Assembly: GCA_965214325.1 (NCBI GenBank)
Contig: CBDCBG010000005.1
Span: 62,001 to 126,000, forward strand
DNA: 64,000 nucleotides
Source: JAJEFO01 sp965214325
GTDB lineage: Bacteria > Pseudomonadota > Alphaproteobacteria > Rhodobacterales > Rhodobacteraceae
Direction of reading: 5' to 3'
The translations under genes were made by a program, and so were the position numbers. The notes beneath the pieces were generated by a model. It did not search any database. It saw only the letters and a list, made by a program, of their open reading frames with translations, and was not told the origin of the DNA. Shown here in pieces: positions 27,829-34,709 of the stretch (the first letter of the stretch is position 1; each line of letters starts with the position of its first letter).

Positions 27829-28773
27829 TCAGGCGGCGTCCGTCGCCCGGTCCTCCCACATGCGCCGGTCGCGCAGCAGGGCGTTCGCGGTCACGATCAG
27901 CTTCCTCATGACCGCGGTCACGGCGAGCTTGTGGGGCTTGCCCCTTTTCGTGAGCCGTTCATGAAAGTCCTTCATGTCGGGATTGAACCGGGTTGCCGCG
28001 ATTGCCGCCATGTAGAGCACGTCCCTGGGTCTCCTCCGTCCGCCGGTGACGTGGCGCCCGCCCTTCAGGGTCCCGCTGTCGCGGGCGAAGGGGGCCACGC
28101 CGATCAGGGCTGCGGCCTGGCGGTTGCCGATCGCGCCGAGCTCGCCCATCCAGGCGATCAGGGACGCCGCCGTGACGGGGCCGATGCCCGGCACGGAGGT
28201 CAGGATCCCGTAGCTCTCCCCGAGATCGTCCGAGCCGGCGACCAGCTCCCCGATCCGCCGGTCGTACTCGCCGACGCCGGCGTCAAGCTCCGAGAGGACC
28301 TTCGGTACGGGTCCGTCCGGCAGAGGGTCGCCGACCTCGTCCCAGGCCGCCTTCAGCTGCGCGCGCTGGTCGACAAGGGCCTCCCGCAGCACCAGCATGT
28401 CGCGGAGCCGGTCGATGGTCACGTCGGCAGGCGCGGTGGCCGGCATGGCCGGGAACGCGGCCCCGAAGGCGGCCAGGATCCTGGCGTCGACCCTGTCGGT
28501 CTTCGCCAGCTCGCCGCTTGCCTTCGCGAAGTCCCGGGACTGGCGCGGGTTGACCACGCAGACCGCGAAGCCGCGGTCATGCAGCGACTGCAGGAGGGCT
28601 CTGTGCAATCGTCCCGTCGCCTCGATGACGACCCGTTCCGCCCCGCCGTCCCTCAGGATGCCGGCGACCTTTCGGAAGCCGTCCGTGTCGTTGGCGGCGG
28701 TCTCGTCCCTGCCGTTCAGGTGAATGTTGAGCGACTTCTTGCTCACGTCGATTCCGGCGACTACGATGGCCAT
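27829..28773 (-). CDS. IS110-family bridge-RNA-guided recombinase
   Basis: The intact 314-residue protein has the N-terminal RuvC-like DEDD domain with GIDVSKKSL (Asp9), VIEATG (Glu51) and KTDRVDA (Asp93, Asp96). The C-terminal Transposase_20 domain has TSVPGIGPVTAASLIAWMGE, LIGVAPFARDSGT with the probable catalytic Ser233, and GGRHVTGGRRRPRDVLYMAA. In this family the recombinase uses an element-encoded RNA to pair donor and target. ATG 28773 has GGGAGA just upstream, and that Shine-Dalgarno sequence lies in the 3' stem of the predicted RNA. Confidence 0.93.
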   Translation of the reverse strand: MAIVVAGIDVSKKSLNIHLNGRDETAANDTDGFRKVAGILRDGGAERVVIEATGRLHRALLQSLHDRGFAVCVVNPRQSRDFAKASGELAKTDRVDARILAAFGAAFPAMPATAPADVTIDRLRDMLVLREALVDQRAQLKAAWDEVGDPLPDGPVPKVLSELDAGVGEYDRRIGELVAGSDDLGESYGILTSVPGIGPVTAASLIAWMGELGAIGNRQAAALIGVAPFARDSGTLKGGRHVTGGRRRPRDVLYMAAIAATRFNPDMKDFHERLTKRGKPHKLAVTAVMRKLIVTANALLRDRRMWEDRATDAA

Positions 28774-28774
28774 G

Positions 28775-28920
28775 TTCTCCCGCTCCTGTCCTCGCGATGA
28801 TTCGGTTCTTGAACCCAGCATCCATCCAGGACCCGGGAGACGAAGGGAGGGCGGGCCGACCACGCTTGATCTCGGATCCGCTGATGCGATCCAGGGTGTC
28901 TCCGGTCCGACCCGCCCTGC
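28775..28920 (-). ncRNA. Predicted IS110 bridge RNA (target and donor loops)
   Basis: On the transposase-sense strand two stem-loops precede the gene. The 5' (target) loop is closed by GGGCGGG/CCCGCCC (28911-28917 with 28849-28855) and GACC/GGTC pairs, and contains GACACC (28900-28895) and AGATCAAG (28872-28865) around a GGATC/GATCC hairpin. The 3' (donor) loop is closed by CGGGAGA pairing (28834-28840 with 28776-28782) and GTCCT/AGGAC, and contains ATGGATGCT (28825-28817) and CGAG (28794-28791) around a GGTTC/GAACC hairpin. The first two guides match the IS66 target on each side of the core, the last two match the element ends. The order agrees with known bridge RNAs. Confidence 0.8.
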
Positions 28921-29270
28921 GGGGCCAGGCCCCGCTCCGCCGCCGCCATGCATGGCGACGGCGGTCCCTGCACAGGAATGAACCGGGGAGGCGGCGGAAG
29001 GCAAGGCAATGGTTTTCCACAGGAATCCGCGCCCAACCTGTCCACAGCCACCTCCTGATTCGTTTCTGATTCTTTGAACATACGAGGTGTCCGGATGCTT
29101 CCGGACCCGGCCCGGCGCCGAGGCATGGTGCCGGATCTCAAGCTATCTCAGCTCAATGGCGGCGCTCGGCTACAACCCTCTCGTCGCCATCCAGATCGCG
29201 CTCGCCGGAAACGCCGCAGACATGATCAAGCTGCACTACGCCCAATCAGCCAACAACACGGGGTGAGCAG

Positions 29271-29665
29271 TTACATCGCGTCAATGATTGCGTCGCCGTT
29301 CCACCCTACAAGGGCATCAGCGTACTCTTGAAGTGCGGTGGGGAGATCGCACTCCTTCTCACCGTGCTCCCAAATTCCCAAGATTCGTTTTCCCTGCCTT
29401 GCGGCGTATTCGATCTCCCAGTTCACCCATTCACTGTCCTTGGTTTGCGGAGAAACGTAACATATGAATACACCGGCCCAGTTAATCGCCGGCGCGAGTA
29501 TCTGCGACTTATGTAGCTCTCGTCTTTGGCGTTATTGAATTTTCCGGTGTGAATAGACGAATCACGAATCTGAATGCCCTTTGGGAAAAGTAAATCTTTC
29601 AGCTTCTGCAGGCCGTGATCATCTTTGTGAACATGGCTTATGAATACGTTCTTGGTTTCAGTCAC
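29271..29665 (-). pseudogene. TIR-like (DUF1863, ThsB-like) protein, frameshifted and truncated by IS66
   Basis: GTG 29665 follows GGAGGGGAAAC. The protein starts MTETKNVFISHVHKDDHGLQ and continues KLKDLLFPKGIQIRDSSI and NNAKDESYI. After loss of one base near 29510 it continues as SQILAPAINWAGVFICYVSP, SEWVNWEIEYAARQGKRILG and LQEYADALVGWNGDAIIDA. These are the beta-strand and WVxWEI motifs of TIR-like domains such as the Thoeris NADase/cyclase ThsB. The stop codon TAA is supplied by the IS66 terminus, so the 3' end is cut. It begins 46 bp after the Fic gene stop on the same strand. Confidence 0.75.
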
Positions 29666-29711
29666 TTCGTTTCCCCTCCAAGAACTGGCATTCCCAGAAA
29701 TCGAGGCTCTT

Positions 29712-30899
29712 TCATTTCTCGATCGGTGGCAAGGGCGCCGTGCCCTCGTTCAGGATGTCCAGATACGCCCGGTAAGAGAAGACGCGGCCTCGCCTCCGGC
29801 CTGTCACCTCGTTCACGATCCCGAGTCTTCCGAGGTCGGCGAGCGATGCATTGACGGTCGGCGCAGTGAGTCCGGTTTTCTCGACCAGGACATTCGACGT
29901 GACAAACGGATTCTGTTGCAGGAGCTCATGTACGCGCAAAGCAGACCCCGCACGATCGCTTTCGGCCGTGATGCGGTCGCGATCCTGCTTGAACAGCTCA
30001 ACGATATGCGTGGCTGCGTCGAACGCCTGGTTCGCCGTTTCGGCGACACCGTCGAGAAAGAATTCGAGCCAAGCCTCCCATGTCCCCCGCTCCCGCACTT
30101 CCTGTAGCAGGCGGTAATATTCGACGCGGTGCGTCTTCAGATAGAGACTGAGATAAAGGAGCGGCGTGCGCAGGACGCCGTGGACGCAGAGGTAGAGCGT
30201 CACGAGCAGGCGGCCGATGCGTCCGTTGCCGTCCAGGAACGGGTGAATGGATTCGAACTGGACATGAAGCAGGCCGGCCTTGATCAGCGGTGGCAGCTGG
30301 GAACCGTCTTCGTGCATGAAACGCTCGAAGTCGCCCAGGCATGCGTCGAGTTCACTTACGGGCGGAGGGACGTATATCGCGTTGCCGGGGCGCGTGCCGC
30401 CGATCCAGTTCTGCGACCGACGGAATCCGCCGGGACTCTTCGTGTCTCCACGCCCGCTGCGCAACAGTCGCTCATGCATTTCCCGAATCAGGCGAAGTGA
30501 CAAGGGAAGATCGCCGAGCCGCTCCAGGCCATGCATCATGGCGTCGACATAGTTCGACACCTCGCGGATGTCGTCGATAGGTTCTCCCGCTTGGGCCCCG
30601 GTCTCGAACCGGAGCAGATCGGATAGGGTCGATTGCGTGCCTTCGATCTGCGACGAGAGCACAGCCTCCTTGCGCACATACATATAGAGGAAGAGTTCCT
30701 GGCGCGGCAGAAGCACGGTTATGCCGTCAAGGCGACCGAGAGCACGTTCGGCAGCGCTCAGCTCCGCCAGGAGAGGCAGGACGTCGATGGGAGGTATAGG
30801 CGGGAGCGGCGGGGGCACCAAGGCGCGCACCACCTCCCCGCCGACCGGGGTTTCGACATGCCTGCCAAGCCGTTCATCCAAAGGTTGCTGATTGCTCAT
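29712..30899 (-). CDS. Fic-family protein with C-terminal winged helix
   Basis: The 395-residue protein carries an intact Fic active site, HPFLDGNGRIGR (residues 219-230), and a class II inhibitory helix motif SSQIEG (residues 82-87) whose Glu86 would block ATP in the resting state. The C-terminal part (VHELLQQNPFVTSNVLVEKT, LTAPTVNASLADLGRLGIVN) is a winged HTH. Such Fic proteins AMPylate target hydroxyls and may autoregulate. It is followed by the TIR-like gene. The start codon is ATG 30899; the ribosome binding site is weak. Confidence 0.92.
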   Translation of the reverse strand: MSNQQPLDERLGRHVETPVGGEVVRALVPPPLPPIPPIDVLPLLAELSAAERALGRLDGITVLLPRQELFLYMYVRKEAVLSSQIEGTQSTLSDLLRFETGAQAGEPIDDIREVSNYVDAMMHGLERLGDLPLSLRLIREMHERLLRSGRGDTKSPGGFRRSQNWIGGTRPGNAIYVPPPVSELDACLGDFERFMHEDGSQLPPLIKAGLLHVQFESIHPFLDGNGRIGRLLVTLYLCVHGVLRTPLLYLSLYLKTHRVEYYRLLQEVRERGTWEAWLEFFLDGVAETANQAFDAATHIVELFKQDRDRITAESDRAGSALRVHELLQQNPFVTSNVLVEKTGLTAPTVNASLADLGRLGIVNEVTGRRRGRVFSYRAYLDILNEGTAPLPPIEK

Positions 30900-30928
30900 G
30901 GCATGATCATGGCACCGACCTGCTATTT

Positions 30929-30941
30929 AAGCAATATGCTT
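30929..30941. promoter_or_regulatory. Candidate operator upstream of the Fic-TIR pair
   Basis: AAGCA-ATA-TGCTT is a perfect short palindrome 30 bp upstream of the fic start. Further upstream, CTTTAATAACG (30946-30956) recurs inverted as CGTTATTAAAG (31029-31039), with a related GTTAAATAACG at 31054-31064. The region is markedly AT-rich, as expected of a promoter. Confidence 0.35.
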
Positions 30942-31171
30942 TCTTCTTTAATAACGAACTGGCCAAGGTAAGCGGCCCTAAATTGGGCTGGGACGTCGGA
31001 GCGCCTCTTGCACCAATCTGGCAGCGGCCGTTATTAAAGAGTTTGGCGACTTGGTTAAATAACGCCCGTCTCAGCGAAAGCCCCCTTAAACGGAACTTCA
31101 GGGGGATCTGAAAAGGGATTCAATGACCAACCTTCTGGTTTTCATGGGTTTTCCGGCCCTGCGGCCGCCCG

Positions 31172-32941
31172 TCAACCTGTCATCTTTATGGGAACGTTCC
31201 GGTCAGGGTTCACTCCGAGAAGCTGGAAGGCCCGTTTCTGGACCGGGGTCGGCCTGGTGACGACGGACAGCAGGCTTACGTCATGGTCCGACAGGCGCAG
31301 CTGGTTCAGCGCCATCCCCGAGAGATCGTCGAGCAGGGTGCGGAAGCTGTGGGCGGGCAGGTCGTCTGCGGTGCGCTTCGTTGCGGCCTTCCGCCGGGCG
31401 GATTCCGACGGCCAGGCCTTCTCCACCGGCGAGTTCCGCCGTTCCCGGGCGTCCGCGCGGTCGTCGTCCTCGAACAGGAGCGGCGCGAGGCGCCGGCGCA
31501 TGTGCCATTCGACGTGCAGGGCCAGCATGCAAAGGAACACGTGCGCGCGGACGTGGTCGGGGGAGTACACGTAGACCGGACGGATCCGGAGGTCGCTCTT
31601 CGCGTTCCGGAACGCGCGCTCCACGCCGGCGAGCGACTTGCAATCCTCGACGGCCTCCGTTGCGCCCATGGAGGCGGAATCCAGGCTGGTGCGGATGACG
31701 CAGCCGCCGTCGAGCCTGGCCTCCGCCTCGATCCGGTCCTTCCGCCTGCGCCAGGAGACGCCCCTGTCGGTCACGTCGACTTCCATGTGCTTCCCGACCT
31801 TCCGGCGGTTGACGTCCCTGCCCACCCGGCGGTCGATGGCCTCCCGGCCCTTCAGCCGGCCCGAGCGCACCGACCTCGCGATCGCCGCCAGCGCCTCCTC
31901 GGTGGCCTGGAGCAGGGCCGAACGCTTGCGCGCCCGCTCCTGCCGCAGCCGGGGGTTCATGCAGACCATCAGCCGCTCGCCGGGGAAGTCCGGGCCCGTG
32001 ACCTCGGCCACCGCGTCGGGAACCAGGGCCTCGGGCACAAGCGGGGCCGGGGCGCCGTCCGCGCCCTCCTTCAGGAGCTTGCGGATGTCCTGCGTCTTCA
32101 GGGCCGAGATCCAGTCGAGCCCCGCCGGCTCGATGTCCTCGCGGATCCGCGCCGTGGTCAGCATCCCCCTGTCGCCCACGAGGGCGATGCGGTCGATGCC
32201 GAAGCGCTTTCGGATCCTGTTCACCTGGCTTGCCACCGTGGACGGGTCCGCGGTGTTTCCGGGGAACACCTCCACCGCGACCGGGCAGCCGTCGGAGGCG
32301 CAGAGCATCCCGAACACGATCTGCCGCTTGCCCCTCTTCCCGTCGCGGCTGTGGCCGAAGGCCGCGAGCGGGCAGCAGGTGCCCTCGAGGTACGAACTGC
32401 TCACGTCATGCAGGATGAGCGTTCCGTCCTTCAGGTGCCGGCTGGCCAGGCTCCTCTCGATCCAGGGCTGGCGCTTCAGCAGCCAGTCGAGCATGTCGAG
32501 CACCTCGTTGCCGGCGACGGGGCCGAGCCCGAGCAGGGCGCCGAGGCTGCTCGTCGCGGTCTCGGGCGACAGCCGCCGGGCGGTGGCGAGCTTGGAATCG
32601 GGCGACAGCACCCTCGAGACGACGGCGGCCAGCGCCAGCTGGCGCTCGCGGCTGCGGGTCCGGTGGAGCATGCGCTCGAGGCCGAGGTCCCGCGCGGTGC
32701 CGAGGACGGCGGCGACGTGTCCGTGCAGGAGGGAGCGCTCCACCTGCATGAGGTCGCCGACGTCGCTGACGGCGACGGCGCCCTTGAGCACGGCCCGGAA
32801 GCCATCGACGATCTCGGGCGGGAACTTCGAGAGGTTGGCGACGGTCCTCTTGCGGACCCGCTTTCCCTCCCGCCAAGCCTGGCGGAGGAGGATTGCGGGC
32901 TTTCCTGCCTGGTTGGGGACGGATTCGATGTTGAGGGCCAT
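31172..32941 (-). CDS. IS1634-family transposase
   Basis: This intact 589-residue DDE transposase of the IS4 superfamily starts MALNIESVPNQAGKPAILLR. Characteristic blocks are TLILHDVSSSYLEG (first Asp), GNTADPSTVASQVNRIRKRF with IALVGDRGMLTTARI (second Asp), and SLAGVERAFRNAKSDLRIRP, VYSPDHVRAHVFLCMLALHV (Glu region). ATG 32941 is preferred to 32950. Exact element ends were not resolved, although ATGGGAAC-TTCCGG sequences occur near both ends (31189 and 32957). Confidence 0.9.
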   Translation of the reverse strand: MALNIESVPNQAGKPAILLRQAWREGKRVRKRTVANLSKFPPEIVDGFRAVLKGAVAVSDVGDLMQVERSLLHGHVAAVLGTARDLGLERMLHRTRSRERQLALAAVVSRVLSPDSKLATARRLSPETATSSLGALLGLGPVAGNEVLDMLDWLLKRQPWIERSLASRHLKDGTLILHDVSSSYLEGTCCPLAAFGHSRDGKRGKRQIVFGMLCASDGCPVAVEVFPGNTADPSTVASQVNRIRKRFGIDRIALVGDRGMLTTARIREDIEPAGLDWISALKTQDIRKLLKEGADGAPAPLVPEALVPDAVAEVTGPDFPGERLMVCMNPRLRQERARKRSALLQATEEALAAIARSVRSGRLKGREAIDRRVGRDVNRRKVGKHMEVDVTDRGVSWRRRKDRIEAEARLDGGCVIRTSLDSASMGATEAVEDCKSLAGVERAFRNAKSDLRIRPVYVYSPDHVRAHVFLCMLALHVEWHMRRRLAPLLFEDDDRADARERRNSPVEKAWPSESARRKAATKRTADDLPAHSFRTLLDDLSGMALNQLRLSDHDVSLLSVVTRPTPVQKRAFQLLGVNPDRNVPIKMTG

Positions 32942-33140
32942 GGCTGGCATCCGTCATGGGAACTTTCCGGGCATCATATGCCGACCCGTCCCATGATGTC
33001 AAGCGGAAAATCGAAAAAAACTGCGTCCCCGTTCAATCCCCTCGGAACCGCTCGCCGGATGCGCCGGAATCCACGCCTGCGGGGGTTATGGCAACAGAAA
33101 TCCATCTACGGGGCCTCAGAACCGCAGATTCCCGTTTCAT

Positions 33141-33186
33141 GTCAACGGGTTGCACGCAAAATGACCGTGTGAAGTTCCGCTTAAAT
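33141..33186. repeat. Dispersed repeat, copy 2 (partner at 3480)
   Basis: GTCAACGGGTTGCACGCAAAA is identical to 3480-3500. The continuation TGAAGTTCCGCTTAA also occurs inverted, as TGAAGTTCCGTTTAA on the minus strand near 31086-31102, on the other side of the IS1634 transposase. It may be the end of a larger element enclosing IS1634. Confidence 0.6.
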
Positions 33187-33207
33187 AAGCCAGTGCCTGC
33201 CAGAAAA

Positions 33208-33224
33208 GGCTCTGTTGAAAATTT
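33208..33224 (+). repeat. IS6-type terminal inverted repeat
   Basis: GGCTCTGTTGAAAATTT matches the IS6-family end GGCTCTGTTGCAAA except for one missing base. The opposing end (GGCCCTGTTGCAAG, minus strand, 36281 downwards) lies beyond the IS6 transposase remnant. Confidence 0.5.
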
Positions 33225-33260
33225 GTTCTGAGGTCCCCACTTCCAGTCCGAAGTGCAACG

Positions 33261-33310
33261 CCGGCCATTTCCGTAGCGAGGGCGTAGCCCGAGCGGAGGA
33301 AATGGCCCGG
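33261..33310. repeat. Hairpin 1 in the IS30 3' region
   Basis: CCGGCCATTTCC (33261-33272) pairs with GGAAATGGCCCGG (33298-33310) with one bulged base, around a 25-nt loop GTAGCGAGGGCGTAGCCCGA-type sequence. The loop resembles that of hairpin 2. Confidence 0.7.
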
Positions 33311-33421
33311 CGGCGGGATTTTCCTGCCCCAGGCACCGGCAATCCGGGCCGGATGCGGCTGAAGTCCCTCGGGTACGGAGCGTAGTCAGGCTCTCTCGAC
33401 AGTGCAAGCCCCGCGCAGTGA

Positions 33422-33483
33422 CGTGATCGGCCCGCCGGGCGAAGCGAGGGCGGAGCCCGAACGAGGCCGGCGGGCCGATCACG
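33422..33483. repeat. Hairpin 2 in the IS30 3' region, perfect 17-bp stem
   Basis: CGTGATCGGCCCGCCGG (33422-33438) is exactly complementary to 33467-33483. The 28-nt loop shares the GCGAGGGCG-AGCCCGA pattern with hairpin 1. It lies 53 bp downstream of the transposase stop and may terminate or stabilise its transcript or block read-through. Confidence 0.8.
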
Positions 33484-33535
33484 TCGCTTTCCCCCTCGGA
33501 CCGGTCCCCTGAAGGACGGTCCGGGACGGTTTCCG

Positions 33536-34501
33536 TCAGGGAGGCCGCGCCTTCCGGAACGCCTCCTCCGGCGTCAGGTAGCCCAGCGCCTTCCTCGGAC
33601 GCGCGTCCGTCCGGTCCTGGACCGCCTTCACCCGTGCGTCGGTGACCTGGCGGAAGTCCGTCCCCTTCGGAAATTGCTGACGCACGAGACCGTTCGTGTG
33701 CTCGTTCAGGCCGCGCTCCCAGGAATGGCACGGCGTGGCGAAGAAGAACCCCGCGCCGAGCGCCTTCGACACGGCGGCGTGGCCCGCGAACTCCTTCCCG
33801 TTGTCCGCCGTGATCGTGTGGACCAGCGCGTGCAGCGGCAGCAGCATTTCGAGCAGCGCGTTGCCGACCGCATCCGCCGTCTTGCGCCCAACCCTTTCAA
33901 GAAGCGTGCGTTTCGACGCACGGTCCACCAGAGACACCTTTGCCCCGCTGCGGCCCTTCCCGATGATCGTGTCCGCTTCCCGGTCGCCGACCCGCTCCTT
34001 CGCCTCCACCACCGCCGGACGCTCGGAGATGTCGACGCGGTCCGGGATGTGCCCGCGACCCGAATGACGGCCGCCCTTCCAGTTCGGCCTCTTTCCCCGG
34101 CGTCGGAGGAACAGGTAGAGCCGGCCACCAACCTTCCGGTCGGCGCGGATGTGCCGGCAGGTCCGCTGCCGCCCCGCCATCGGGACGCCCTCCTTCCCGG
34201 GACGGCCGGCGATCTGCTCGGGGCTCCAGCCGTCGGCCAGCCTGTCCTCCACCAGTCGCCACCGCTCCGGCGTCATCTTCCCGGGAACCGACGAGGCCGC
34301 GCTGCGCCGTGCCGAAGCCTTCCCCTGCGCCTGCCTGTGCCGATAGCCGCGGCCGCCGCCGTTCCGGCGCACCTCGCGCCAGACCGTCGTCCGGTCGCGG
34401 CCCAGCTGCCGCGCGATGGCCGGTTCAGAAAGCCCGCTTTTCCTCAGCGCGCAAATCTGGCACCGTTCCTCCTGGGTCAGATGGTGGTAGCCCTTTGGCA
34501 T
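33536..34501 (-). CDS. IS30-family transposase
   Basis: The intact 321-residue protein starts MPKGYHHLTQEERCQICALR and has an N-terminal HTH (LSEPAIARQLGRDRTTVWRE), a second DNA-binding region (DRLADGWSPEQIAGRPG) and the DDE core: VGDREADTIIGKGRSG, LVHTITADNGKEFAGHAAV and ATPCHSWERGLNEHTNGLVR with the catalytic Glu. The end TPEEAFRKARPP is normal for the family. Confidence 0.92.
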   Translation of the reverse strand: MPKGYHHLTQEERCQICALRKSGLSEPAIARQLGRDRTTVWREVRRNGGGRGYRHRQAQGKASARRSAASSVPGKMTPERWRLVEDRLADGWSPEQIAGRPGKEGVPMAGRQRTCRHIRADRKVGGRLYLFLRRRGKRPNWKGGRHSGRGHIPDRVDISERPAVVEAKERVGDREADTIIGKGRSGAKVSLVDRASKRTLLERVGRKTADAVGNALLEMLLPLHALVHTITADNGKEFAGHAAVSKALGAGFFFATPCHSWERGLNEHTNGLVRQQFPKGTDFRQVTDARVKAVQDRTDARPRKALGYLTPEEAFRKARPP

Positions 34502-34638
34502 GGCAATCTCCCAGCTTCACAACCGGGACTGTCGCCGCCATCTGGCCCACATGCAACATCCTGTGCCGAAAAAACAGGCACCCGCTACCTCTGGTGCTGC
34601 ACTTCAGAGTGGAACGGGGGGTGTGTTTGCACTCCACC

Positions 34639-34709
34639 GAGTTATAGGATTGACTTCTATAGCTCAAAAATGCACTTCCTGTGAGTTATAGAAAGGCCCT
34701 CTATAACTC
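34639..34709. promoter_or_regulatory. Two palindromic operators in front of fic
   Basis: Site 2, GAGTTATAGA (34683-34692), then seven bases, then its exact complement TCTATAACTC (34700-34709), ends directly at the ATG. Site 1 (34639-34665) is a weaker copy: GAGTTATAGG and TTCTATAGCTC. The spacing and the winged helix in the encoded protein suggest autoregulation. Confidence 0.7.

Larger units (their letters stand above)
27621..29086 (-). mobile_element. IS110-family element inserted in the IS66 transposase gene
   Basis: The boundaries come from precise restoration of the IS66 reading frame (ATCAAG before, GTGTCC after). AG stands at both junctions (27619-27620 and 29085-29086), consistent with a two-base core. 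The 1466-bp unit has no terminal inverted repeats, as is usual for IS110, and holds one transposase with a 313-nt upstream non-coding end and a 208-nt downstream end. Confidence 0.92.
26322..29266 (+). pseudogene. IS66-family transposase (TnpC), split by IS110
   Basis: From ATG 26322 the protein has the IS66 signature domains: the zinc-finger region (CDACGADLSGVDP, CPDCRARTKG), LHADETGFRVDGRTRWLHVV, YDQCRHQLCGSHLLRELTFV, the HxxV-type helix and DVSFTNNAGERKIRMAKVKI. Family similarity stops at 27620 and resumes exactly at 29087 with VSGCFRTRPGAEAWCRISSY and LSSMAALGYNPLVAIQIALA, ending at a TGA at 29264-29266. Removal of 27621-29086 restores a single open frame. The gene is therefore recently inactivated with little other decay. 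Confidence 0.93.
25555..29274 (+). mobile_element. IS66-family element with DNA-methylase passenger, interrupted by IS110
   Basis: The left terminus GTAACTGCTCGCCCC at 25555 and right terminus GTAACTGCTCACCCC (minus strand, ending at 29274) differ at a single base. Inside are a decayed DNA adenine methylase, an IS66 transposase and the inserted IS110 element. No 8-bp target duplication is visible (TCGATGTG versus ATCGCGTC), so the flanks have been rearranged or the duplication has decayed. Confidence 0.82.
33233..34623 (-). mobile_element. IS30-family element
   Basis: Imperfect terminal inverted repeats are CCCCACTTCCAGTCCGAAGT (from 33235) and, on the minus strand from about 34621, CCCCCCGTTCCACTCTGAAG. 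One intact transposase gene and two strong hairpins lie inside. It sits immediately next to an IS6-type end on the left and to the fic operator on the right. Confidence 0.82.
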
